Under the pieces are notes generated by a model that saw nothing but the letters and a program-made list of their open reading frames with translations, had not been told where the DNA came from and searched no databases. Positions 27,001 to 33,855 of a stretch of DNA of 33,855 nucleotides are shown here, in pieces. How positions within the stretch are numbered: the stretch's first letter is position 1; every line of letters starts with the position of its first letter. Source of the stretch: Bizionia sp. (GTDB lineage Bacteria; Bacteroidota; Bacteroidia; Flavobacteriales; Flavobacteriaceae); the NCBI GenBank assembly GCA_020631395.1, contig JAHDHI010000055.1, positions 1-33,855 on the forward strand, given 5' to 3'. A program made the position numbers and the translations under genes.

Positions 27001-30000
27001 CAATTCCAATTTCAAATCAATCTCATTGGCTGTTGGCCACAATGCTTCTCTAGATGTTCCCTGTGATACTTGTAGAGGAATTTCTATTTGATAGTAATTT
27101 TGGGTTAAATCGTTACCCATCCTAATAAACCCAATTAAATCACCATCCGAAAGTCCTGGCGTATCTCCTTCTTCTGCGTGCATGAACATACGCAATCGTT
27201 TGTACTGTCGCATATCCACACTTATGTTTTTATAAACCGCCCTAGAATCCTTTGGTTCCAGATTACACACGTTCACGACAAGGGCTTGTTCGTTTTGCCT
27301 TATGATCGTGTTGTTGTTGTTTAATTGTTCAGGCTCTACTCCTGGAGGTGATTGGTAACTTCCGTCATTTTCCAATGTACTTACCGCCCCTACGGAAAAC
27401 TCTGTCAACGGATCATCTGCCGCCGCCCCTGTTTCATCATCCAGTGCCAATGTATAACGTCTCCAATCACTACGCACTAGATCCAAAGTACCAAAACGGA
27501 AGATCGTACTCTCTGAAAACTCCTTCAAGTACATACGGGCAAAACGGATGGAACGCAAATCGGTGATACCATTGACCGCTTCCACATGATCTCCTTGAAC
27601 CGGGACTCTGAATTGATACCAACGAATTTGCTCCGTTGTTCCGTTTGCCAATGCCCTTGGTCTTATTTTCAAATCCCTTATAAAACTCCCTATTGGGTTT
27701 GTGCTCGTAATTTCACTCAAATCGTTCAAAGGAAGGTTTTGACGCGTAATTTCCAATTCATATTCATAATAACTGTCAATGGTATTCATCGTATTGTCAC
27801 GATTAATATCCTCCACATCTGGCTGTGTAGTGGATCCTCTATTGGTATCGCTAAATGCATCTGGAGAATTCCCTTCCAAGTTATTGTACTTCTTATAACG
27901 CTCCAAGACATTGCCTTCCGCGCTTATGTAGTATTGGTAATTATCGTTTGACGGATCAGCCAAAGCTCCATATCCGCTGGATATCGCGATTTCTTCAGCA
28001 TCATCCAAACCATCATAACCAACATCTTGATTTGTTCGCTCTTGTCCCGTCGTATCGAAGGCATAAATCAATGCTTGATTTTGTGGCACTACCGTTTGTT
28101 GGTTCCATCCATTGGTATTTGATGCTCCTTGCAACAAAGATATGTTTCCGTCTTGTGGCAAACCATTTTCATATAGTTTTCGTCCATCTTTCAATACATC
28201 TTCTGAGATGTTACCTAGATTGAACACCAACTTACCTCCTGGGTTCGTCGCATTGTCTTGAAAAGGGTCTTGCAACCAAAACTCGATGTACTCCACATTG
28301 GATTGCTCAAAATCCGTAGACGTCAACTGCCTTGTAATTCCTGCCCAACTATCTATTGGATCGTCATTTATATTGTCCTCAGAACCTGGTTTGAAGTTGT
28401 ACGGCCCTCTCTCTTCTGGGTAGTATGCTATGTCCAATGTATTTATTACCGTCGTTTGACCTTGTGCTATGTCTTGTTGTGGAAACAACTCATTCACGAA
28501 GACGCGAGATGTGTAGATGCTGGACATGTCGTCGTCACTTATTCCACTTGGTCTTTGGTTGCTGTAGAAAATGGGATCTATGGTATACCAGTTCAACAAA
28601 GCCCTGTCATAACCATTTTGAATTCCATTGTCATCTTCCAACTCCGTAACGTCCGTATATATCCTCCCCAAGTTCTTTGGTCTACTTGATAGAAACCATG
28701 CTTGGGGCGATTTCAAATCCACTCCATTTTGCGAGCCTTCGAAATCATCTACATAAGCTGTTGCTTCTCCATTGAAATCCGTTCCTTTGGGAGCTCCAGG
28801 CAACAAATATGCAAATTCTCCTCGAACCGAAAGATTGGATGGTGCATCCGTATCTATGTTTGGCAATTTGTTCGCCAAACGCGTGAAAAACGGCACTTCG
28901 GTCGAATAATTTCCATTGAAGCCCAATATCGTGTTGTTTATGGGTTCACTGTTATAATTGGCTTTTTGGGTTATAGGCCTCTCATTCAAGTTGATGTATG
29001 TTGCTCCCAAAACAAAATTCTCATTGAATTGATGCTCTACGTTCAATCCAGTAAATCGTTTTGTTTGCTGGCCAAAGATGGAATTGTTTTCCGTCGTCAC
29101 CTCTATTGGGGTGTTGGACGCCTTCAATGCTTCATCCAATATTTGTACTCGCCCCAATTGGTAATTCACGGTATAATCTACACCTTCAACCAGTACACGT
29201 CCTCCTGCCGTAACTTTTACGGATCCTCTTGGCACGTTGAATCCTCCAATGGGAATACCATCACCTCCTGAAGATTTGTAGCGTCCCTTTATCTGGAACT
29301 TGTTCTTTTCTATTTCATCCAAAGCAGCTGTCTTCGTGGCTTTGTACAATAAGTCGTAAACGTATTTTTCTTGATTGACGTTGGCATACGTGTCTGCTTC
29401 ATAGTCGACGTCGTTATTTGCAGGGTTGTTGTCATTGTCCAATACATCAAATAGATAACGCCCGAAAGGTTCCACCTTGGTGAATACTATTTTTCCGTTC
29501 TGTGGTATTACCGTTATGCCAGGCACAAAATCAAAGAACCCATCCCCATTGGCCTGTGGATCGTTGTTAAAGTTCAACCTATCCAAATTGAACAACCTCA
29601 ACAAGGTTGTTTCTTCTATCGGCTCACCATTGAAATCAGTTCCAAAAGGTGTCCCTTCTACTGCTGTTATGTAGTTTAAAGGAGCGGCTTCGTTATAGAA
29701 GATATTCAGTTTAAAATCCTCTTGACTCAATTGATATGCTCCAGTGTCATAGATGTTTTTCATCATCAAGTCCCAAATCGGTTGAGAGACACTTGTTATG
29801 CTGCTCTTAAGAAGTTTAAGGATCAAGTTGTTGTTTGTTACACTTGTTACCTCACCACTTGTATTGGTGTCCACATCTGTAGCACTGATGCCATCATTTG
29901 CAAACTCCCCTACCTGGTATACTTGCCCTCCTACTGTAAATTGAAAGGCTACAGCCAAAACCTCATCATTGTTTAAACGCTGGTTCAACGAAATATATCC

Positions 30001-31329
30001 CAACTGCGTGTTCAGCTGATACTCTTGTCCTTCGGTCAATTTTCTGGAATTCTCCAATTTGGCATAATCAAATCCTTCATTGAAACCTGAAATCAATATG
30101 CCTTGCTCCACAGTTGCCACATCCCGGATGGCTTCAGTTATTTGGGATCCTGGCCCACCTATGTTCGTTGGGTCCAACCTGTTATTTCCATTGTCTGGAA
30201 AAGCTCCTGGTCCAGCAGTTGCTTGTACACCTGCATTCCCAATAATCTCGGATTCTCCCAAATCTTGCAATGCAACGATGTTTCTTACATTTTCAGTACG
30301 ATTGCTTCTATTCGTGACCCAGACTTCCGCTCTTGTTATTTGAATGTTCGTATTTATGAATGGATAGTTTTCCAAGGCTTGATCATAGTTTTGTCTAAAA
30401 TATTGTGCCAAGAAAAAGTGTCTATTCTCATCATAGTCCCTAATGAAGAAATCAAATTCGTCCAGTGTACCACCTCCTTGTGCCACAACCGATCTGGTGT
30501 CCGATTTTTGTTCGGAAAACACTCCCGTTATTCTGGTTTTCCCGAATTTGAGCTCGGTTTTCACTCCGAATAGACTTTGCGCCCCAGAAATCAAAGAACT
30601 ATTCAAAGGCATGCTTACATTACCCACTTCTATCTTTTGGATGATGTCATCCTCGGTAGGTGTAAATTCCAATTTTATCAAGTTTTGGAAATCGAAGGTG
30701 GATTCTGTATCATAATTTGCCGTCACCTGCAATCGTGATCCCACCTTTCCCAATAGACTCAGGCTGATTCGCTGATCGAAATCAAAAGTAAAATTACTTC
30801 TATTTCTTGGTGAGAACGATGGGTTGTCTTGTTTTGTATACAAGACTCCCAAATCCATTTCCAATGAACCTTGCGGTACGATCGAAATTGGGCCTTCTCC
30901 AAATATGCTGGTAAAGAAATCCGAATTGACATAGAATTCCGGAATCAAATTCTTTTTCTCCTCTTCTGAACCATCCTTCTTCCCATCATAGGCGTCTATC
31001 TTATCCTTGTAATAGTTTTTCAGATTTTCTTGAAGTACCAAATCCTCGTATTCCTTAGGAGTAAGTATTATTGGATAATTTATATTGAAGCTTCCCACTG
31101 TTTCCGTATAGATGTAACGGTCAATCTTTGGGTCGTATGTATATTTTGACTGAATGCTGTTTGGGTTTGGCATCTCCAAAGTACCCAAGCTGAACCCCGT
31201 TTTAACTGAATCTTGGACTACTGTTGGATCTGGATCCTGAGCCAAAGCTGTAAATGACAACAATAAGGTAATGACTAATACGACGTACTTCTTAACGGAT
31301 TTCTGAAAGTGTATATTGGTTGTATTCAA
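24034..31329 (-). CDS. sprA: SprA, outer-membrane translocon of the type IX secretion system
   Basis: The 2431 residues are close to the roughly 2400 of Flavobacterium johnsoniae SprA. It has a signal peptide (about 14-31, ending ALAQ) and long alternating-strand sequence for the very large (36-strand) barrel. Recognisable SprA segments include GPYNFKPGSEDNINDDP, FDTCGEIWYNELRLSEMDN and the C-terminal SGLTLRYNFGN. SprA forms the outer-membrane pore through which T9SS clients, including gliding adhesins, are exported. The start is TTG at 31327-31329, six bases after the ruvA stop, with no ATG between it and the signal peptide. A Lys/Asp/Thr low-complexity run lies near residues 1950-1962. The antisense ORFs are shadows. 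Confidence 0.96.
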   Translation of the reverse strand: MNTTNIHFQKSVKKYVVLVITLLLSFTALAQDPDPTVVQDSVKTGFSLGTLEMPNPNSIQSKYTYDPKIDRYIYTETVGSFNINYPIILTPKEYEDLVLQENLKNYYKDKIDAYDGKKDGSEEEKKNLIPEFYVNSDFFTSIFGEGPISIVPQGSLEMDLGVLYTKQDNPSFSPRNRSNFTFDFDQRISLSLLGKVGSRLQVTANYDTESTFDFQNLIKLEFTPTEDDIIQKIEVGNVSMPLNSSLISGAQSLFGVKTELKFGKTRITGVFSEQKSDTRSVVAQGGGTLDEFDFFIRDYDENRHFFLAQYFRQNYDQALENYPFINTNIQITRAEVWVTNRSNRTENVRNIVALQDLGESEIIGNAGVQATAGPGAFPDNGNNRLDPTNIGGPGSQITEAIRDVATVEQGILISGFNEGFDYAKLENSRKLTEGQEYQLNTQLGYISLNQRLNNDEVLAVAFQFTVGGQVYQVGEFANDGISATDVDTNTSGEVTSVTNNNLILKLLKSSITSVSQPIWDLMMKNIYDTGAYQLSQEDFKLNIFYNEAAPLNYITAVEGTPFGTDFNGEPIEETTLLRLFNLDRLNFNNDPQANGDGFFDFVPGITVIPQNGKIVFTKVEPFGRYLFDVLDNDNNPANNDVDYEADTYANVNQEKYVYDLLYKATKTAALDEIEKNKFQIKGRYKSSGGDGIPIGGFNVPRGSVKVTAGGRVLVEGVDYTVNYQLGRVQILDEALKASNTPIEVTTENNSIFGQQTKRFTGLNVEHQFNENFVLGATYINLNERPITQKANYNSEPINNTILGFNGNYSTEVPFFTRLANKLPNIDTDAPSNLSVRGEFAYLLPGAPKGTDFNGEATAYVDDFEGSQNGVDLKSPQAWFLSSRPKNLGRIYTDVTELEDDNGIQNGYDRALLNWYTIDPIFYSNQRPSGISDDDMSSIYTSRVFVNELFPQQDIAQGQTTVINTLDIAYYPEERGPYNFKPGSEDNINDDPIDSWAGITRQLTSTDFEQSNVEYIEFWLQDPFQDNATNPGGKLVFNLGNISEDVLKDGRKLYENGLPQDGNISLLQGASNTNGWNQQTVVPQNQALIYAFDTTGQERTNQDVGYDGLDDAEEIAISSGYGALADPSNDNYQYYISAEGNVLERYKKYNNLEGNSPDAFSDTNRGSTTQPDVEDINRDNTMNTIDSYYEYELEITRQNLPLNDLSEITSTNPIGSFIRDLKIRPRALANGTTEQIRWYQFRVPVQGDHVEAVNGITDLRSIRFARMYLKEFSESTIFRFGTLDLVRSDWRRYTLALDDETGAAADDPLTEFSVGAVSTLENDGSYQSPPGVEPEQLNNNNTIIRQNEQALVVNVCNLEPKDSRAVYKNISVDMRQYKRLRMFMHAEEGDTPGLSDGDLIGFIRMGNDLTQNYYQIEIPLQVSQGTSREALWPTANEIDLKLELLQQIKSLGISNGTLTDLDPTFYDVIGGEVVPITGDEFSNYQVGQQRLAIKGNPNFGDIRTLMVGVKNSRGFDTCGEIWYNELRLSEMDNEGGWAAILNVDTNFADFANVSATGRMSTAGFGSVDQGPNERSREDVKQYDVVTNINVGQLLPKKWGLQIPFNYGQSEELITPKYDQQYEDLELQTRLDATEDSAERKRIKENSEDYTRRKSINFIGVKKARTGESKPRFYDVENLTMNYSYNKVEHRDFEIERSIDKQVRAGVNYAYNFQPKVIEPFKKNDSLFTGKYWKLLKEFNLNLMPASFSVNTDLNRQFNRQRFRDVELGGDNIGLEELFRRNYTFDFQYNVNWNLTNALSFNFSAANNNIVRNYFKDNIINGEQDPSLDVWDGFFDFGDPNRQYQQLGINYEIPLSKIPTLSFLKATYSYTGEFQWQKGSDLFGNLVADDGITYDLGNSISNGNTHNINSTLDMNKLYKYIGLTKKGGRRNSNKVSRSNPGRPTEGKDDKKDTKDTKDTKDTKGTKPVAKNKKGVGTKIANVGIDILTSIKRIQVNYSETNGSFLPGYLQTPGFIGTFKPTTGYTFGSQRDVRDLAARNGWLTVFPDFNQQYTQNQTKQLDVSANMEPIKDLKIDFVGFRTYAQNYTENYKVEDGTYRSLTPNTFGNFSISTFTLPTAFGKSDEISSAAFDDFRTNRLVIARRLAQEAGANVNDVDAEGYPRGFGKTSQAVLLPAFVSAYSGQKANKTKLGALRDIPIPNWDLKYTGLMKLKWFKKRFKRFSITHGYRSSYTINQFRTNLDYNGIDYALDYDSQPADDLDQAGNFKNENLYSNVNLTEMFSPLVKLDFEMKNSVKILTEIRKDRLLSLSFDNNLLTEVQGKELIVGLGYKFKDVRIKSKLAGPRKRIVSDLNMEADISVRDNKTIIRYLDLENNQITNGQTIWTLKYKADYAFSKNLTGIFYFDYTFSEYAISTAFPQTTIRSGLTLRYNFGN
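25446..25481 (-). repeat. 9-nt tandem repeat in sprA encoding KDT units
   Basis: Four exact CTTTCGTAT units on the plus strand encode consecutive Lys-Asp-Thr triplets in a charged, probably disordered loop of SprA. The unit is a multiple of three, so length changes would stay in frame. Confidence 0.8.
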
Positions 31330-31335
31330 AATCTA

Positions 31336-31917
31336 TTATAAATTTTTTAAAGCTTGTTTAATTATAGTTTCTACGGTTGCTTCTGGCTCTGTTGCTACGA
31401 TTTTATCCACGACCCGTTCGGCTTGTTTTTTCGCAAAACCAAGAACTTCTAATGCAGATAACGCTTCATCTTTGTTGGTATTGCTTTTATTAACAGAAAC
31501 TTCGTCCAGATCATAGATCTTTATGATTTTATCCTTTAAATCTATGATTACGCGCTGTGCTGTTTTTAGGCCAATCCCCTTGATGGATTTAATCAAGGCC
31601 ACATCTTCCGTTGCAATGCCCTCCTTGATTTGTTTTGGTGTCAACGAGGACAACATCGTTCTTGCCGTATTCGTACCAATCCCGCTTACTGATATCAACA
31701 ACCTGAATACGTCGCGTTCTCCCTTTGATGCAAAACCATAAAGACTGTGTGCATCTTCTTTTACTTGGAGATGCGTATATAGTTTCAAATGTTCTTCATT
31801 CGGAATTTGAGAAAACGTATGTAGTGAAATGTTTAACAAGTAACCAACTCCGTTGCAGTCTATAACGACATCTGTTGGGTTTTTCTCCACCAATTTCCCT
31901 CTTATGTGTGCAATCAT
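31336..31917 (-). CDS. ruvA: Holliday junction branch migration protein RuvA
   Basis: The 193-residue protein has the three RuvA parts. An OB-fold domain (MIAHIRGKLVEKNPTDVVID start) comes first. Two helix-hairpin-helix motifs follow, VSGIGTNTARTML at 77-89 and IKGIGLKTAQRVI at 112-124. A small C-terminal domain (about 145-193, ALEVLGFAKKQAERVV) binds RuvB. RuvA tetramers hold the four-way junction for RuvB. ruvB and ruvC are not in the window. The stop lies six bases before the TTG start of sprA, so the two share a transcript. Confidence 0.96.
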   Translation of the reverse strand: MIAHIRGKLVEKNPTDVVIDCNGVGYLLNISLHTFSQIPNEEHLKLYTHLQVKEDAHSLYGFASKGERDVFRLLISVSGIGTNTARTMLSSLTPKQIKEGIATEDVALIKSIKGIGLKTAQRVIIDLKDKIIKIYDLDEVSVNKSNTNKDEALSALEVLGFAKKQAERVVDKIVATEPEATVETIIKQALKNL

Positions 31918-31940
31918 TTATAAATGTCTTATTAAACTCT

Positions 31941-31948
31941 CAAAACTA
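31941..31948 (-). promoter_or_regulatory. Possible -7 box (TAGTTTTG) before ruvA-sprA
   Basis: TAGTTTTG on the minus strand is an exact TAnnTTTG match 23 nt before the ruvA ATG. No TTG lies 17-23 nt upstream. A terminator for the malic enzyme gene precedes it, so a promoter somewhere in 31918-32032 is expected. Confidence 0.4.
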
Positions 31949-32032
31949 CGCATTTTTTTTTATTTAAGGTCTATAAAAACAATTGAGAGAAAATAGATGA
32001 CGTTTCCTTTAAAACAAAGGGATCATATACTA

Positions 32033-32062
32033 AAAATGCGATACTTTACAGCATCGCATTTT
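32033..32062 (-). terminator. Rho-independent terminator after the malic enzyme gene
   Basis: Ten-bp arms (AAAATGCGAT at 32033-32042 and its complement at 32053-32062) with a 10-nt loop, followed on the minus strand by a T-rich stretch (TTTTTAG). It lies 7 bp after the stop at 32070 and separates this gene from ruvA-sprA. Confidence 0.75.
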
Positions 32063-32069
32063 GTTAAAT

Positions 32070-33855
32070 TTACTTCTTTTCCTTCTGTTGGGCATCTATC
32101 ACCGCAATTGCCGTCATGTTTACAATTTCATCGACACTTGCACCCAATTGGAGAATGTGAACTGGTTTTCGCATTCCCATCATTATTGGACCTATGGACT
32201 CGGCCTTGTTCAATTCCTTCAACAGCTTATAGGTAATGTTCGCAGATTCCAAATTGGGAAAAATAAGGGTGTTTACTTTTTTTCCTGCCAACTTTGAAAA
32301 TGGAAATTTTGCTTGTAGCATTTCACTATTCAATGCAAAATCGGTTTGCAATTCTCCATCTATCAGCAAATTCGGGTGTCTTCCGTGCAAATACGACACT
32401 GCTTCCCTAACCTTTGTAGCTGTCTGATCCTTGGAAGATCCAAAGTTCGAATAAGAAGTCATTGCCATGACGGGTTCCAAACCAAACATCTTAACGACTC
32501 CCGATGTCATTTGTGCTATCTTGATCAAGTCCTTTGCCGAAGGGTTTATGTTTATGGACGTATCACTCAAAAACATTGGCCCTCTTTGGGTCATCATTAC
32601 ATTTGTCGTTGCTATTCTGGTAGATCCTGGCGCCAAGCCTATGAGTTCCAACATTGGTTTCACGACATTAGGATAACTCCTCGAGTATCCGGATATCAAT
32701 GCGTCGGCATCTCCTTCATTTACCATCATTGCCGCGTAAAAATTACGCTCTCTCATCAATTTTTGAGCTTCCAACAATGTTACTCCCCTACGTTTGCTTT
32801 GTTCCCAATATACTTGGGCGTATTTGTTTTTCTGTTCTATTTGCTCATCTGCCTTCGGGTCTATTATCAAGACGTCCGCATCAAATTCTATTTCTTCCTT
32901 CAATCGCTCGATTGCATCTTTACGTCCCAATAGAATGGGTATTGCAATACCATCATCGTATACGATTTGTGCTGCTTTCAATACATCCAAATGATCTGCC
33001 TCTGCAAACACGACACGTTTTGGATCCAATCGTGCCCTGTTCATCAAAAGTCTGACGATCTTGTTGTCCGACCCCAAACGTTCCATCAACTCGTCCTTGT
33101 ATTTTTCCCAATCTGCAATGGGTTCTTTGGCCACTCCACTATCCATGGCTGCCTTTGCAACTGCTGGTGGCACTTCTGCTATCAATCGAGGATCGAATGG
33201 TTTTGGGATGATGTAATCCTTTCCAAATGTCAATCTTGTTTCACCATAGGCAATGTTCACCTGCTCCGGCACCGGCTCTTTCGCCAAACTTGCCAATGCC
33301 TCAACTGCTGCCATTTTCATGGCCTCGTTGATTTTTGTGGCACGAACATCCAAAGCTCCCCTAAATATGAAAGGAAAGCCAAGAACATTGTTCACTTGGT
33401 TGGGATGATCACTTCTCCCTGTAGCCATTATGATGTCGTCTCTAGTGTCTATCGCCAATTTATAGTTGATTTCCGGATCTGGATTTGCCATTGCAAAGAC
33501 TATGGGATCGTTTGCCATTGCCTTCAACATTTCTGGAGTAACGATGTCCGATGTGGACAATCCTATGAATACATCGGCTTCTTTCATGGCCTCATCCAAC
33601 GTATCTATTCTACGATGCGTTGCAAATTCTGCTTTTTGAGACGTTAGGTTACTTCTGTCATCCCTAATGACTCCCTTGCTATCCAACATTACGATGTTTT
33701 CTCGTTTTGCTCCAAATGCTTGATACAAGCGCGTGCATGAAATTGCTGCTGCCCCTGCTCCACTAACAACTATGCTAACCTCATCGATCTTCTTCTCCGC
33801 AAGCTCCAAGGCATTCAACAAGGCAGCTGCAGAAATGATGGCTGTACCATGTTGG
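32070..33855 (-). CDS. maeB: NADP-dependent malic enzyme with C-terminal phosphotransacetylase domain, partial
   Basis: Open through the right edge: before the first ATG in the window (33821) the frame reads QHGTAIISAAALLNALELA, the conserved malic-enzyme segment after the metal site. So the true N terminus (about 160-180 residues) lies outside. About 594 codons are visible. The malic-enzyme NAD(P)-binding domain (VSGAGAAAISCTRLYQAFGA, IVFAMANPDPEI, ATGRSDHPNQVNNVLGFPF) is followed from about residue 260 by a phosphotransacetylase-like domain (EGDADALISGYSRSYP, MFLSDTSININP). The enzyme decarboxylates malate to pyruvate and makes NADPH. In such fusions the second domain is usually thought to be regulatory, binding acetyl-CoA. 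Confidence 0.95.
   Translation of the reverse strand, partial: QHGTAIISAAALLNALELAEKKIDEVSIVVSGAGAAAISCTRLYQAFGAKRENIVMLDSKGVIRDDRSNLTSQKAEFATHRRIDTLDEAMKEADVFIGLSTSDIVTPEMLKAMANDPIVFAMANPDPEINYKLAIDTRDDIIMATGRSDHPNQVNNVLGFPFIFRGALDVRATKINEAMKMAAVEALASLAKEPVPEQVNIAYGETRLTFGKDYIIPKPFDPRLIAEVPPAVAKAAMDSGVAKEPIADWEKYKDELMERLGSDNKIVRLLMNRARLDPKRVVFAEADHLDVLKAAQIVYDDGIAIPILLGRKDAIERLKEEIEFDADVLIIDPKADEQIEQKNKYAQVYWEQSKRRGVTLLEAQKLMRERNFYAAMMVNEGDADALISGYSRSYPNVVKPMLELIGLAPGSTRIATTNVMMTQRGPMFLSDTSININPSAKDLIKIAQMTSGVVKMFGLEPVMAMTSYSNFGSSKDQTATKVREAVSYLHGRHPNLLIDGELQTDFALNSEMLQAKFPFSKLAGKKVNTLIFPNLESANITYKLLKELNKAESIGPIMMGMRKPVHILQLGASVDEIVNMTAIAVIDAQQKEKK

Noticed and set aside
33822-33855. Treating ATG 33821 as the true start of the malic enzyme
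   Set aside because: The frame stays open to the edge and reads the conserved QHGTAI segment, so the gene is cut by the window.

Overview
The window looks like a core-genome stretch of a marine-type Flavobacteriaceae bacterium (Bacteroidota). The reasons are low overall GC, little sign of Shine-Dalgarno sequences, two good matches to the Bacteroidetes promoter (TTG, 19-20 nt, TAnnTTTG), and a gene set typical of gliding flavobacteria: SprA, a RemB-like barrel, a choice-of-anchor L surface protein, and a caa3-type oxidase cluster. I saw no rRNA, tRNA, insertion sequence, phage, CRISPR or defence genes. Almost every gene lies on the minus strand.

Layout. (1) 1-3586, minus: the N-terminal 1195 codons of a giant secreted surface protein (signal peptide, CUB-like, PKD, choice-of-anchor L, Ig-like, then at least seven repeats of 95-102 residues) that runs off the left edge. 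(2) 3814-7226, plus: a lipoprotein-type DUF255/thioredoxin protein, a DUF1304 membrane protein and an MscS channel. (3) 7223-13599, minus: a tripartite efflux operon (ATPase, two MacB-type permeases, HlyD adaptor, TolC channel) with tsaB as last gene. (4) 13741-19163, minus: oxidase subunits and assembly factors in two transcription units: ctaB, cox3, cox3-like with a long insert, cox4; then, after a terminator, a Cys-poor anchored protein, SCO, DUF420 and a small CAMC protein. Subunits I and II are absent. (5) 19270-31917, minus: ruvA, sprA, gcvH, vanZ, two tonB-like genes and remB, a gene order I recall from Flavobacterium johnsoniae. (6) 32070-33855, minus: the malic enzyme/phosphotransacetylase fusion, cut by the right edge.

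How they may work together. SprA is the outer-membrane translocon of the type IX secretion system (T9SS). The surface protein at the left is a likely T9SS client, and RemB is linked to gliding in F. johnsoniae. Two TonB-like proteins and the RemB N terminus share one TonB-C-like domain with a conserved Cys pair. I see no clear candidate for a wholly new system. The best leads are this triple TonB-C arrangement, the lipoprotein form of the DUF255 protein, the small CAMC protein and the Cys-poor partner of SCO, and the repeat block with shifted composition. Five genes here start with TTG or GTG, and simple ATG-based calling would misplace them.
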